From assembly GCF_001542815.1 (NCBI RefSeq), contig NZ_CP006992.1, forward strand, positions 4,841,501-4,905,500: a stretch of 64,000 nucleotides of DNA, read 5' to 3'. The translations under genes were made by a program, and so were the position numbers. The notes under the pieces are model-generated. The model did not search any database. It was given only the letters and a program-made list of their open reading frames with translations, and was not told the DNA's origin. Below, piece after piece: positions 20,341 through 30,326 of this stretch (its first letter is position 1; every line of letters begins with the position of its first letter). Origin of the DNA: Methylobacterium sp. AMS5. Lineage in GTDB: Bacteria > Pseudomonadota > Alphaproteobacteria > Rhizobiales > Beijerinckiaceae.

Positions 20341-21896
20341 GCATCACCCTCTACGTCCCGCAGGACGCGGTCGCCCTGGGGCTCGGCGCCAACCGCGTCG
20401 CCCGTGCGATCTTTGCTGGCGCCGAGCGGCGCGGTCTCGACGTGCGCATCGTCCGCACCGGCACCCGCGGCCTGCTCTGGCTCGAGCCGATGGTCGAGGT
20501 CGCCACGCCGGAGGGCCGCATCGCCTACGGCCCGGTAACCCCGGCCGATGTCGAGAGCCTGCTCGACGCGAACTTCGTCGAGGGCGGCGAGCATGCACTC
20601 CGCCTCGGAAAGCCCGAGGAAATTCCGTTCCTGGCCAAGCAGCATCGGCTGACCTTCCACCGCTGCGGCGTGGTCGATCCGGTCTCGGTCGAGGATTACC
20701 GGGCCCATGGCGGCTATCGCGGCCTGGAAGCCGCGCTGAAGCTCGATGCCGAGGGCGTCGTCGCCCAGGTGCGCGATTCGGGTCTGCGCGGGCGTGGCGG
20801 CGCCGGCTTCCCGGCGGGCATCAAGTGGAACACGGTGATGCTGGCCCAGTCGGACCAGAAATACGTGGTCTGCAACGCGGACGAAGGCGATTCCGGCACC
20901 TTCGCCGACCGGATCATGATGGAGGGCGACCCCTTCAACCTGATCGAGGGCATGACCATCGCCGCGGTCGCGACGGGTGCCACCCGGGGCTACATCTACT
21001 GCCGCTCCGAGTACCCGCAGGCGTTCCGGACGCTGCGCGATGCCATCGCCAACGGCGTGCGGGCCGGCGTCCTCGGCGACGACATCCTGGGGAGCGGCAA
21101 GAGCTTCCACCTCGAGGTCCGGTTGGGCGCCGGCGCCTATATCTGCGGCGAGGAGACCTCGCTGCTGGAGAGCCTTGAGGGCAAGCGCGGCATCGTCCGG
21201 GCCAAGCCGCCGATCCCGGCGCTGAAGGGCTTTCTCGGCAAGCCGACGCTCGTCAACAACGTCATGACCTTCACGGCCGTGCCCTACATCCTGGAGCACG
21301 GTGCCAAGGCTTATGCCGAGTACGGCATGGGCCGCTCGCTCGGCACCCTGCCGATCCAGCTCGCCGGCAACATCCGGCAGGGCGGCCTGATCGAGTACGC
21401 CTTCGGCATCACCATCCGTCAGGTGATCGAGGATTTCGGCGGCGGCACGGCCTCGGGCCGGCCGGTCCGGGCGGTGCAGGTCGGCGGTCCGCTCGGGGCC
21501 TACTTCCCCGACGATCTGCTCGACACGCCGCTGGATTACGAGGCGATGGCGGCCAAGAAGGGCCTCGTCGGCCACGGCGGCATCGTCGTGTTCGACGATA
21601 CGGTGGACATGGCCAGGCAGGCCCGCTTCGCCTTCGAGTTCTGCGCCACCGAATCCTGCGGCAAGTGCACCCCCTGCCGCGTCGGCGCCACCCGCGGCGT
21701 CGAGACCATGGACAAGGTCATCTCCGGCATCCGCCCGGAGGCCAATCTCAAGCTCGTCGCCGATCTCTGCGAGATCATGACCGACGGCTCGCTCTGCGCC
21801 ATGGGCGGCCTGACGCCCATGCCCGTGATGAGCGCCATCACCAACTTCCCCGAGGACTTTCGGCGCGCGGGCGATCTGCCCGTCGCGGCCGAGTGA
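20337..21896 (+). CDS. fdh2B: NAD-dependent formate dehydrogenase, beta subunit (NuoF-like)
   Basis: A 519-residue protein from the GTG at 20337, with AAGGAGG eight bases upstream inside fdh2C. It has an N-terminal thioredoxin-like domain (to about residue 110), then the NuoF core with the NADH/FMN glycine-rich motif GRGGAGFPAG (about residue 151), CNADEGDSGTFADR and EETSLLESLEG, and a C-terminal [4Fe-4S] motif C-x2-C-x2-C (ESCGKCTPCRVG, about residue 440). It carries FMN and reduces NAD+. The fused thioredoxin-like N-terminus is usual for FdsB-type subunits. Confidence 0.95.
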   Translation: MSITLYVPQDAVALGLGANRVARAIFAGAERRGLDVRIVRTGTRGLLWLEPMVEVATPEGRIAYGPVTPADVESLLDANFVEGGEHALRLGKPEEIPFLAKQHRLTFHRCGVVDPVSVEDYRAHGGYRGLEAALKLDAEGVVAQVRDSGLRGRGGAGFPAGIKWNTVMLAQSDQKYVVCNADEGDSGTFADRIMMEGDPFNLIEGMTIAAVATGATRGYIYCRSEYPQAFRTLRDAIANGVRAGVLGDDILGSGKSFHLEVRLGAGAYICGEETSLLESLEGKRGIVRAKPPIPALKGFLGKPTLVNNVMTFTAVPYILEHGAKAYAEYGMGRSLGTLPIQLAGNIRQGGLIEYAFGITIRQVIEDFGGGTASGRPVRAVQVGGPLGAYFPDDLLDTPLDYEAMAAKKGLVGHGGIVVFDDTVDMARQARFAFEFCATESCGKCTPCRVGATRGVETMDKVISGIRPEANLKLVADLCEIMTDGSLCAMGGLTPMPVMSAITNFPEDFRRAGDLPVAAE

Positions 21897-21908
21897 GGAG
21901 GCCGTCGC

Positions 21909-24761
21909 ATGACCCTCATCAAGGAAATCGACTACGGCACGCCGATCCGGCTCAACGAGCAGACGGTGACGCTGACCATCGACGGCGAGAGCGTGACGGT
22001 GCCCGCGGGCACCTCGGTCATGGCCGCCGCGATGCATATGGGCACCAAGATCCCGAAGCTCTGCGCCACGGATTCGCTGGAGCCGTTCGGCTCCTGCCGG
22101 ATGTGCCTCGTGGAGATCGACGGCCGCCGCGGCACGCCCGCCTCCTGCACCACACCGGCCGAGAACGGCATGGTCGTGCACACCCAGACCGACAAGCTGC
22201 ATCGCCTGCGCAAGGGTGTGATGGAGCTCTACATCTCCGACCACCCGCTCGACTGCTTGACCTGCGCCGCCAACGGCGATTGCGAGCTGCAAGATACTGC
22301 AGGTCAGGTCGGCCTGCGCGAGGTCCGCTACGGCTATGACGGCGACAACCACGTCAAGCCGGCTTCCGACCGCTACCTGCCCAAGGACGAGTCGAACCCC
22401 TACTTCACCTACGACCCCTCGAAGTGCATCGTCTGTAACCGCTGCGTCCGCGCCTGCGAGGAGACACAGGGCACCTTCGCACTGACCATCGAGGGCCGCG
22501 GCTTCGACAGCCGCGTGGCGGCGGGCCCGACCAACTTCATGCAGTCCGAATGCGTGTCCTGCGGCGCCTGCGTCCAGGCCTGCCCGACCGCGACGCTGCA
22601 GGAGAAGACGATCCACGAGTTCGGCCAGCCGGACCATTCCGAGGTCACGACCTGCGCCTATTGCGGCGTCGGCTGCGCCTTCAAGGCCGAGATGCAGGGC
22701 GACAAGGTCGTCCGCATGGTGCCCTACAAGGGCGGCAAGGCCAACGAAGGCCATTCCTGCGTCAAGGGCCGCTTCGCCTACGGCTACGCCACCCACAAGG
22801 ACCGCATCACCAAGCCGATGATCCGCGAGAAGATCACGGATCCGTGGCGCGAGGTGTCGTGGGAGGAGGCGATCAACCACGCCGCCTCCGAGTTCAAGCG
22901 CATCCAGGCGACCTACGGCCGCGACTCGGTCGGCGGCATCACTTCGTCGCGCTGCACCAACGAGGAGGCCTACCTCGTCCAGAAGCTCGTACGCGCTGCC
23001 TTCGGCAACAACAACGTCGATACCTGCGCCCGCGTCTGCCACTCGCCGACCGGCTACGGCTTGATGTCGACGCTCGGCACCTCCGCCGGCACGCAGGACT
23101 TCAAGTCGGTCGAGGAATCCGACGTGATCCTCGTCATCGGCGCCAACCCGACCGACGGCCACCCCGTCTTCGGCTCGCGGATGAAGAAGCGGCTGCGTGA
23201 AGGCGCCCGCCTCATCGTCGCCGACCCGCGCAAGATCGATCTGGTGAAGTCGCCCCACATCCGGGCCGACCATCACCTGCCGCTCAAGCCCGGTTCCAAC
23301 GTCGCCTTCATCAACGCGTTTGCCCACGTCATCGTCACGGAAGGGCTGATCGCCGAGGACTATGTCCGCGAGCGCTGCGATCTGGCCGAGTTCGAGTCCT
23401 GGGCCCGGTTCATCGCCGAGGAGCGCAACTCGCCCGAGGCCGCGCAGGCGATCACCGGCGTCGATCCGCAGGAGATCCGCGCGGCGGCCCGGCTCTACGC
23501 CACCGGCGGCAAGGCCGCGATCTACTACGGACTCGGCGTGACCGAGCACAGCCAGGGCTCGACCATGGTGATGGGCATGGCCAACATCGCCATGGCCACC
23601 GGCAATATCGGCATGGTGGGCGCCGGCGTGAACCCGCTGCGCGGCCAGAACAACGTGCAGGGCTCCTGCGACATGGGCTCGTTCCCGCACGAGCTGCCGG
23701 GCTACCGCCACGTCTCGGACGACGCCACCCGCGAGAGCTTCGAGGCGATCTGGGGGGCCAAGCTCGACAACGCGCCGGGCCTGCGCATCACCAACATGCT
23801 GGACGAGGCCGTCGGCGGCACCTTCAAGGGCATGTACATCCAGGGCGAGGACATCGCGCAGTCCGACCCCGACACCCATCACGTCACCTCCGGCCTCAGG
23901 GCCATGGAGTGCATCGTGATCCAGGATCTGTTCCTGAACGAGACCGCCAAGTACGCCCACGTCTTCCTGCCGGGCGCCTCCTTCCTCGAGAAGGACGGCA
24001 CCTTCACCAACGCCGAGCGCCGCATCTCCCGCGTGCGCAAGGTGATGGCTCCGATGGGCGGCTACGGTGATTGGGAGGGCACGGTGCTGCTCGCCAACGC
24101 GCTGGGCTACAAGATGGAGTACACCCACCCGTCCGAGATCATGGACGAGATCGCGGCGCTCACCCCGAGCTTCGCCGGCGTCTCCTACGACAAGCTGGAC
24201 GAGTTGGGCTCGATCCAGTGGCCCTGCAACGAGAAGGCGCCGCTCGGTACGCCGATGATGCACGTCGACCGGTTCGTGCGCGGCAAGGGCCGCTTCATGA
24301 TCACGGAATACGTGCCCACCGACGAGCGGACCACGGGCAAGTTCCCGCTGATCCTCACCACGGGCCGCATCCTCTCGCAGTACAATGTCGGCGCGCAGAC
24401 GCGGCGGACCGAGAACTCCCGCTGGCACGAAGAGGACGTGCTGGAGATCCACCCCTTCGACGCCGAGATGCGCGGCATCGTCGATGGCGACTTGGTGGCG
24501 TTGGAGAGCAGGTCCGGTGATATCGCCCTGAAGGCCAAGGTGACCGAACGGATGCAGCCGGGGATCGTCTACACGACCTTCCACCACGCCAAGACCGGCG
24601 CCAACGTCATCACCACCGACTACTCGGACTGGGCGACCAACTGCCCCGAATACAAGGTGACGGCGGTGCAGGTGCGGCGCACGAACCGGCCCTCCGACTG
24701 GCAGGCGAAGTTCTACGAGGAGGACTTCTCGCTGACGCGCATCGCCGAAGCGGCGGAATAG
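21909..24761 (+). CDS. fdh2A: NAD-dependent formate dehydrogenase, catalytic molybdopterin alpha subunit
   Basis: A 950-residue protein. The N-terminal NuoG-like part carries a plant-type [2Fe-2S] domain (CATDSLEPFGSCRMC), a His-Cys [4Fe-4S] site (HPLDCLTCAANGDC) and two ferredoxin [4Fe-4S] motifs (CIVCNRCVRAC, CVSCGACVQAC). The molybdopterin part starts with CAYCGVGC and has the metal-ligand cysteine at residue 377 in RVCHSPT, Cys rather than selenocysteine, with the catalytic His next to it. It oxidises formate to CO2. Whether Mo or W is used cannot be read here; M. extorquens Fdh2 is reported as the Mo enzyme. It lies 12 bases after fdh2B. Confidence 0.96.
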   Translation: MTLIKEIDYGTPIRLNEQTVTLTIDGESVTVPAGTSVMAAAMHMGTKIPKLCATDSLEPFGSCRMCLVEIDGRRGTPASCTTPAENGMVVHTQTDKLHRLRKGVMELYISDHPLDCLTCAANGDCELQDTAGQVGLREVRYGYDGDNHVKPASDRYLPKDESNPYFTYDPSKCIVCNRCVRACEETQGTFALTIEGRGFDSRVAAGPTNFMQSECVSCGACVQACPTATLQEKTIHEFGQPDHSEVTTCAYCGVGCAFKAEMQGDKVVRMVPYKGGKANEGHSCVKGRFAYGYATHKDRITKPMIREKITDPWREVSWEEAINHAASEFKRIQATYGRDSVGGITSSRCTNEEAYLVQKLVRAAFGNNNVDTCARVCHSPTGYGLMSTLGTSAGTQDFKSVEESDVILVIGANPTDGHPVFGSRMKKRLREGARLIVADPRKIDLVKSPHIRADHHLPLKPGSNVAFINAFAHVIVTEGLIAEDYVRERCDLAEFESWARFIAEERNSPEAAQAITGVDPQEIRAAARLYATGGKAAIYYGLGVTEHSQGSTMVMGMANIAMATGNIGMVGAGVNPLRGQNNVQGSCDMGSFPHELPGYRHVSDDATRESFEAIWGAKLDNAPGLRITNMLDEAVGGTFKGMYIQGEDIAQSDPDTHHVTSGLRAMECIVIQDLFLNETAKYAHVFLPGASFLEKDGTFTNAERRISRVRKVMAPMGGYGDWEGTVLLANALGYKMEYTHPSEIMDEIAALTPSFAGVSYDKLDELGSIQWPCNEKAPLGTPMMHVDRFVRGKGRFMITEYVPTDERTTGKFPLILTTGRILSQYNVGAQTRRTENSRWHEEDVLEIHPFDAEMRGIVDGDLVALESRSGDIALKAKVTERMQPGIVYTTFHHAKTGANVITTDYSDWATNCPEYKVTAVQVRRTNRPSDWQAKFYEEDFSLTRIAEAAE

Positions 24762-24770
24762 TCTTCCAAC

Positions 24771-24792
24771 GGGGCGGGCTTTCGCCCGCCCC
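24771..24792. terminator. GC-rich hairpin directly after fdh2A
   Basis: GGGGCGGGC, loop TTTC, GCCCGCCCC: a 9-bp stem beginning 10 bases after the fdh2A stop. No U-run follows, so it is more likely a 3'-end stabiliser or attenuator than a full stop, given that fdh2D continues downstream. Confidence 0.55.
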
Positions 24793-24810
24793 CCAGACGT
24801 CCGATCCTGT

Positions 24811-24925
24811 CCCTCATCCTGAGGTGCCGGAGCGAAGTGGAGGCCTCGAAAGGAGGGCTCCAGAACGCGCTATGATCCCTGGACCTCTCCTTCGAGGCCG
24901 CTCGCGCGGCACCTCAGGATGAGGG
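24811..24925. repeat. REP-like long palindromic element
   Basis: Outer arms CCCTCATCCTGAGGTGCC (24811-24828) and its exact complement (24908-24925) enclose inner arms built on GGCCTCGAA/TTCGAGGCC, so the whole 115 bases can fold into one long hairpin. The same core words (CCTGAGGTGCC, GGCCTCGAAGGATGAGG) appear in a shorter, degraded form near 8836-8876, which marks it as a dispersed repeat. It sits between fdh2A and fdh2D. Confidence 0.75.
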
Positions 24926-24969
24926 AGCGGGAGGGAGCGCTCTCCAATCAGACACAGCCGAGTGCGGGC

Positions 24970-25260
24970 ATGAGCGCGACCAATCCCAACGACAAGCTGG
25001 TGCGGATGGCCAACCAGATCGCTCTGTTCTTCCGGTCCTACCCGGAGGAGGAAGCGGTCTCGGGCATCCACAAGCACATCGTGGCGTTCTGGACGCCGAA
25101 GATGCGCCGCGACCTCGAAGGCTACGCCCAAGAGGCCGGCGAGCGGCTCGACGCACTCGTTCACCGGGCGCTTTGCGAGGAGCCGAATGTCGAGAGCCCG
25201 GTGCGTCCGGCCACCCGCAATCCGCAGCTCGTGGGCGAAGGTGCCAGCGACGCGGGTTGA
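24970..25260 (+). CDS. fdh2D: Formate dehydrogenase delta subunit
   Basis: A 96-residue protein starting MSATNPNDKLVRMANQIALF. The motif KLVRMANQIA-x-FF, then YPEEEAVSGIHKHI and FWTPKMRRDL, is the FdsD family signature. FdsD is a small helical factor required for an active FdsABG complex, probably at cofactor insertion or assembly. Unusually it is separated from fdh2A by 208 bases containing two hairpins. No fdsC/fdhD-type sulfurtransferase gene is present beside it. Confidence 0.92.
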   Translation: MSATNPNDKLVRMANQIALFFRSYPEEEAVSGIHKHIVAFWTPKMRRDLEGYAQEAGERLDALVHRALCEEPNVESPVRPATRNPQLVGEGASDAG

Positions 25261-25761
25261 TGCCTGATCCTGCAGGATCCGAGCGGGCCCCGATCATCGC
25301 ACCCGCGCGGCATCCGGACGAAGCCGGGATGCTGCCCCGTTTCAAGCTCATCTCGAACGCGACGCCTCCCGTGCTGCACCGCCGTTTCGGAGGGCGGGGT
25401 CGCGTCGCCCTCGGCCGGCGCGGTGACGGAGCGGCACGCCTCGCCGATTGTTGGGAACTGGCTCAGCTGACGGATATGCTCCGATCTTGGCCTGGGCGCC
25501 GGTCGGCCTGCCGATCCCGTGGGGCATCTGGATTCGGCTTTCCAAAGCGCTGATCCTGTTCCGCTCAAGCCTCGTCCTGGATACCTGATCCAGGACGAGG
25601 CTTGAGGCTGTTGGTTTCGCATCATCTTTTTCCCGAAAGCCGGCACCCACCTTTCGGGACGATGCTCCAAGGCAGGGTGCCATGACGCGTGGTTGCTTGA
25701 GCGCGTCGCGCCCCCGGCCTACCGTCCGCCCCGCCCGCACCGCGCGGGCAGGACGGACACC
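25261..25761. other. Intergenic between fdh2D and the LysR gene
   Basis: No convincing gene. It contains a 14-bp palindrome GATCCTGCAGGATC just after fdh2D and a dispersed two-hairpin repeat at 25563-25667. The remainder shows no motif I can name. Confidence 0.5.
25563..25667 (-). repeat. Two-hairpin dispersed repeat, copy 1
   Basis: About 105 bases that, read on the minus strand, closely match 36976-37078: GAGCATCGTCCCGAAAGGTG, then GATGATGCGAAA and GGATCAGGTATCCAGGACGA. It holds two stem-loops: CCCGAAAG with CTTTCGGG, and CCTCGTCCTGGA with TCCAGGACGAGG. Such elements look like a REP/BIME-type family of this genome. Confidence 0.8.
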
Positions 25762-26697
25762 GTGATCGATAAGCTCGAATTCCTCCTGGCGCTTGCCCGC
25801 GAACAGCATTTCGGGCGTGCCGCAGAGACCTGCGGCGTGACCCAGCAGACCCTCTCGGCGGGGGTGAAGAGTCTGGAGGACCGTTTCGGCGTGCGCTTGG
25901 TTCAGCGCGGCTCGCGCTTCCAGGGCTTCACGCCCGAGGGGGACCGGGTGCTGGTCTGGGGCCGCCGCATCGTCGGCGACGCCCGCGCCATGCAGGACGA
26001 CGTGGCCGCGCTCCGCAGGGGTCTATCGGGCCATCTGCGGATCGCCGCGGTGCCGACGGCACTGCCGATGGTGGCCGCGCTGACCACCCCCTACCGGGCC
26101 CGCTACCCGAACGTGCGCTTCAGCGTCCTGTCCACGACCTCGGAAGAGATCTTCTCGCTGATCGACAACCTCGAGGCGGATGCGGGGCTGACCTATCTCG
26201 ACAACGAGCCCCTCGGGCGCGTGATCTCCGTGCCGCTCTATACCGAGCACTACCAGCTCCTGACCGCGGCCGGCGGCCCTTACGACGACCGGGCCAGCGT
26301 CACCTGGGCGGAGCTGGCGAAGATCCCGCTCTGCCTGCTGACCCCCAACATGCAGAACCGCCGCATCATCGATCAGCAGATGAGGGCCGCGGGCGGCGAG
26401 CCGGCGCCGACGCTCGAATCCAATTCGATGGTCGTGCTGATGACCCATGTGCGCACCCTGCAATGGGCGAGCGTGATGCCGGCCATCCTCGCCGACGCGC
26501 TGGGGCCGACCGAGGGCCTCCGCGCGATCCCGATCGTGGAGCCGGACCTGCGCCATGCCATCGGCCTCGTCGCCCCGCGCCGCGATCCGGCGACACCCAT
26601 GGTGACGGCCCTCGTCAACGTCGCCCGCGCCGTGGCCCGGACCCTCGACGGCGAGGATCCGGTCCCGTCGGTACTGCACGGGTCCGGTCCAAGCTGA
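25762..26697 (+). CDS. LysR-family transcriptional regulator, possible fdh2 regulator
   Basis: A 311-residue LTTR from the GTG at 25762 (AGGACGG upstream). The N-terminal winged HTH reads MIDKLEFLLALAREQHFGRA through LSAGVKSLEDRFGVRLVQR, with the AxxxxxTQQTLSAGVKSLE recognition pattern. The effector domain follows (RIAAVPTALPMVAALTTPY). LysR regulators often neighbour fds-type formate dehydrogenase genes, so control of fdh2 is plausible. Here it lies downstream in the same orientation rather than divergently, so a separate promoter is likely. Confidence 0.9.
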   Translation: MIDKLEFLLALAREQHFGRAAETCGVTQQTLSAGVKSLEDRFGVRLVQRGSRFQGFTPEGDRVLVWGRRIVGDARAMQDDVAALRRGLSGHLRIAAVPTALPMVAALTTPYRARYPNVRFSVLSTTSEEIFSLIDNLEADAGLTYLDNEPLGRVISVPLYTEHYQLLTAAGGPYDDRASVTWAELAKIPLCLLTPNMQNRRIIDQQMRAAGGEPAPTLESNSMVVLMTHVRTLQWASVMPAILADALGPTEGLRAIPIVEPDLRHAIGLVAPRRDPATPMVTALVNVARAVARTLDGEDPVPSVLHGSGPS

Positions 26698-26713
26698 CAT
26701 TCCGAGACCCCAA

Positions 26714-26754
26714 AGGGATCATCCCTTCGGCAGGGGGCGGGGCAGCGCCCCGCT
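26714..26754. terminator. Paired hairpins between convergent genes
   Basis: Two stems lie between the LysR gene and the convergent secreted protein gene: AAGGGAT-C-ATCCCTT (26714-26728) and GCGGGGC-AGC-GCCCCGC (26738-26754). Neither has a clear U-run; position suggests bidirectional termination. Confidence 0.5.
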
Positions 26755-26769
26755 TCAACGTCTGGCAGC

Positions 26770-27216
26770 TCAGGCGCCGGGGCGCTGGATCACGGCGCAG
26801 AGGGTGAGCGGACCCTGCTCCTTGCGCATGAAGGCGCAGGTGACGCGGGCGCCGTCCACCTCGACCGTGCTGTGGCGCTTGGCTTGCGCGCTCGCGCGGG
26901 CCTGCCGGGTGGCGTCCCGCAGCCGATCCGGTGCGATCCCCGTGACGGCATGGCCCGCCTGCACGAACAGCGTGTCGTAAGCCTCGGGCGGGGTCTCGCC
27001 CTTGTACTGGGCGCCGACGGAGGAGGCGTCGGCGCCTGCGCACGAGAGCGTCAGCGAGGTCTGCGGCCCGGCTTCGAACCGGGCGAAGTCGGCGCTCCGC
27101 TCGGCGACCGTCGCGCTCGTGGCCCGTTGCACCCGATCGATCAGATCGGTGCAGGAATCCTCCGCCATGGCGGGGGAGGCGGCGAGGGCGAAGAGGAGGG
27201 CGAGGGTGCTGCGCAT
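26770..27216 (-). CDS. Secreted hypothetical protein
   Basis: A 148-residue protein from the ATG at 27216 (MRSTLALLFALAASPAMA is a classic signal peptide, cleavage after AMA). The mature part has four cysteines and a compact alpha/beta pattern ending VTCAFMRKEQGPLTLCAVIQ. No family recognised; a periplasmic location is inferred. It lies 67 bases downstream of obgE on the same strand. Confidence 0.7.
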   Translation of the reverse strand: MRSTLALLFALAASPAMAEDSCTDLIDRVQRATSATVAERSADFARFEAGPQTSLTLSCAGADASSVGAQYKGETPPEAYDTLFVQAGHAVTGIAPDRLRDATRQARASAQAKRHSTVEVDGARVTCAFMRKEQGPLTLCAVIQRPGA

Positions 27217-27283
27217 GCATCCGATGTAGGGCAAACCGGCAAACCCCGTCGCCGGGTCGGCCTGAGGCGTAGCGCCGCTCCGC

Positions 27284-28354
<1,071 letters not shown>

Positions 28355-28834
28355 TCAGCTTTCTGTACGACGGCACTGGCCGTCGAGATTGAGGTACTGG
28401 ATGCTGCGCAGGCCCGCCTCGAACCATCCGCCGGCATCCGGCTGGCGGCCGTTGGCGCCGCCGTCGCCGTAGAGGTTGATCTGGATCGCGCCGTCGGGCG
28501 AGCGCAGGGTCGGCGCCTCCCCGTCCCGAGCATAGGTCCAGGTCGGCCGTTCGTCGAACAGGGTCTGAGACCCGTCCGCCTCCCGCTGGAACAGTTGCCC
28601 GTACGCGGTTCCGCCACCCGCAGGGCTGGCGAAGTAGAACCCGACCTTCGGGGTGCGGCCGGCGAAATTGTAGAACTCGCAGTAGAGCCGGGTTTCGCCC
28701 CGAGGTCTCGGGGCGGGCGCTGCCGCGGATTCGATCGGCGGCGGCGGCACCTCGCGGGTGATCGCGAAGATCAGGCTGCCGAGGGCGATCGCGGTGAGGC
28801 CGGCCCCGAGGCTGGCGACCGTCCGTGTCCTCAT
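28355..28834 (-). CDS. Membrane-anchored hypothetical protein
   Basis: A 159-residue protein whose ATG at 28834 overlaps the stop of the upstream acetyltransferase gene (ATGA), so the two are translationally coupled. It has one N-terminal membrane segment (TVASLGAGLTAIALGSLIFA), a Pro/Ala linker and a C-terminal domain with LYCEFYNFAGRTPKVGFYFA and repeated Trp/Tyr strands. No family recognised. It lies 36 bases upstream of obgE. Confidence 0.75.
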   Translation of the reverse strand: MRTRTVASLGAGLTAIALGSLIFAITREVPPPPIESAAAPAPRPRGETRLYCEFYNFAGRTPKVGFYFASPAGGGTAYGQLFQREADGSQTLFDERPTWTYARDGEAPTLRSPDGAIQINLYGDGGANGRQPDAGGWFEAGLRSIQYLNLDGQCRRTES

Positions 28835-29430
28835 GCCGAGCGGCCTCCCACTGCCATCCCGCGCCGGTCGAGCCATGTCGCCCGGTCGAGCCGGAAATCG
28901 TAACTCGGAACGGCGCCGCCGCGTGCCTCGAAGACGGGCGCCGATTCCCCGGTGCGGCGGAACCCGCACTTCTCCAGCACGCGCTGCGAGCCGCGGTTCC
29001 CGATCATCGCGGCGGAGACGAGCGCCGGCTGCCCCGCATAGGCGAAGGCGGCGTCCACCAGCGCCAGCGCCGCCTCGGTCATCAGCCCGTCGCCCCAGAA
29101 CGGCGTGCCGAGCCAGTAGCCGAGGCGCGGCTCGGGCTCGTCGGGCCGTCCGGTGACCGAGACCACGCCGATCAGGTTCGCGGGCGCCGCCCGTCGGCAC
29201 AGGGCCATGATCAGCCCCTCCCCGGCCGTGTTCGCGGCGCGCGCCCGAATCACGAAGCTTTCCGCCTCGTGCAGCGGGAGCGGGCTCGGCAGCCGCGCGG
29301 TCATCCCGGCCACCGCGGGATCACCCGCGAGCCGGGAGACGGCCTCGGCGTCGCGGGCCATGGGCCAGCGCAGCCAGAGCCGTCGCGTCTCGATGCGGAA
29401 AACGTCGTCGCGGGTGAGATCGGGAAACAT
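28831..29430 (-). CDS. GNAT N-acetyltransferase, RimJ/RimL-like
   Basis: A 199-residue protein with the Acetyltransf_3 layout: FRIETRRLWLRWP at the start, LGYWLGTPFWGDGLMTEA (acetyl-CoA binding Q/R-x-x-G-x-G/A equivalent) and the GNRGSQRVLEKCGFRRTGE motif B. Such enzymes acetylate ribosomal protein N-termini or small molecules; the substrate is not evident. Its stop overlaps the next start by 4 bases, and it belongs to the leftward rplU-rpmA-obgE cluster but lies beyond a hairpin. Confidence 0.88.
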   Translation of the reverse strand: MFPDLTRDDVFRIETRRLWLRWPMARDAEAVSRLAGDPAVAGMTARLPSPLPLHEAESFVIRARAANTAGEGLIMALCRRAAPANLIGVVSVTGRPDEPEPRLGYWLGTPFWGDGLMTEAALALVDAAFAYAGQPALVSAAMIGNRGSQRVLEKCGFRRTGESAPVFEARGGAVPSYDFRLDRATWLDRRGMAVGGRSA

Positions 29431-29480
29431 CGTGAGCCGGTCATGCGAGGGCGCGCGAGGGCGCCGTCCGGGACGACGAA

Positions 29481-29508
29481 GGGGGAGGATGGTGCCCCAT
29501 CCTCCCCC
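29481..29508 (-). terminator. Hairpin downstream of rpmA
   Basis: A perfect 12-bp stem, GGGGGAGGATGG paired across 4 loop bases with CCATCCTCCCCC, lies about 110 bases after the rpmA stop. Only a weak U-rich tail follows on the minus strand. It probably ends or attenuates the rplU-rpmA transcript before the acetyltransferase gene. Confidence 0.65.
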
Positions 29509-29618
29509 GTGTTCCGATCCGCTCGAAGCTTCGCGTGAAGCCTTAGCGACTCGTCCGCCGGTTCGGTGTGGGACACCGGCGGGACGCTCGCTTCGTCGTC
29601 AGCGACAAGCGTCCGCCG

Positions 29619-29885
29619 TTACTCCGCGGCCTGGGCCAGCGGCACTACGGTTACGAAATCGCGGCCGCGCCGGGTCTCGAACTGCACCTTGCCCGGGACG
29701 AGGGCGAACAGGGTGTGGTCCTTGCCCATGCCGACATTCGTGCCGGGGTGCCACTTCGTGCCGCGCTGGCGCACGATGATGTTGCCCGGAATCACGGCCT
29801 CGGAACCGAACTTCTTGACGCCGAGGCGCCGGCCGGCGGAGTCGCGGCCGTTGCGGGACGAGCCGCCTGCTTTTTTGTGTGCCAT
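29619..29885 (-). CDS. rpmA: 50S ribosomal protein L27
   Basis: An 88-residue protein, [20 protein letters not shown], with [20 protein letters not shown] and [15 protein letters not shown], fully typical of L27. The N-terminus reaches the peptidyl-transferase centre. It follows rplU after 48 bases, the usual order. Confidence 0.99.
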   Translation of the reverse strand: MAHKKAGGSSRNGRDSAGRRLGVKKFGSEAVIPGNIIVRQRGTKWHPGTNVGMGKDHTLFALVPGKVQFETRRGRDFVTVVPLAQAAE

Positions 29886-29933
29886 GGGATTGCTCCGGAA
29901 TTCTGCTGGATCTGCGTTCGGACCGGCGGCTGA

Positions 29934-30326
29934 TTACTCAGCGGCGGCCGGGGCGGACTCGGCGGCCGGCTCGGCCTTCCGGGTCTTGCGCGGCTCGGCC
30001 TTCGAGGTCTTGCCGCCGGCGCTGATCTCGGTGATGCGCACGACCGTGAAGTCCTGACGGTGGCCGCGGCGGCGGCGCGAGTTCTGGCGACGGCGCTTCT
30101 TGAAGGCGATAACCTTCCGCGTGCGGCCGTGCTGGACGATCTCGCCCGTGACGCCGATGCCCGACAGGAGCGGGGTGCCGACCTGGGTGGCATCGCCGTC
30201 GGTGAACAGCAGCACGTCGCCGAAGGTGACGGCGGCGCCGGCCTCACCCTCGAGGGTGGCCACGGTGATGACGTCGTTAGCGGCAACGCGATATTGCTTG
30301 CCGCCTGTCTTGATGACTGCGAACAT
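29934..30326 (-). CDS. rplU: 50S ribosomal protein L21
   Basis: A 130-residue protein starting MFAVIKTGGKQYRVAANDVI, with the GRTRKVIAFKKRRRQNSRRR rRNA-binding loop and GHRQDFTVVRI. The first ~103 residues are the normal L21; the Lys/Ala/Glu-rich tail (about 27 residues) is an alphaproteobacterial-type extension. It is the first gene of the leftward operon; its promoter lies in the region up to about 30560. Confidence 0.98.
   Translation of the reverse strand: MFAVIKTGGKQYRVAANDVITVATLEGEAGAAVTFGDVLLFTDGDATQVGTPLLSGIGVTGEIVQHGRTRKVIAFKKRRRQNSRRRRGHRQDFTVVRITEISAGGKTSKAEPRKTRKAEPAAESAPAAAE

Noticed and set aside
20229..24587. A 1452-codon open frame on the minus strand
   Set aside because: It is antisense to fdh2B/fdh2A, whose proteins are unmistakable; the His/Ala/Gly/Arg-rich translation is a GC-driven mirror frame.
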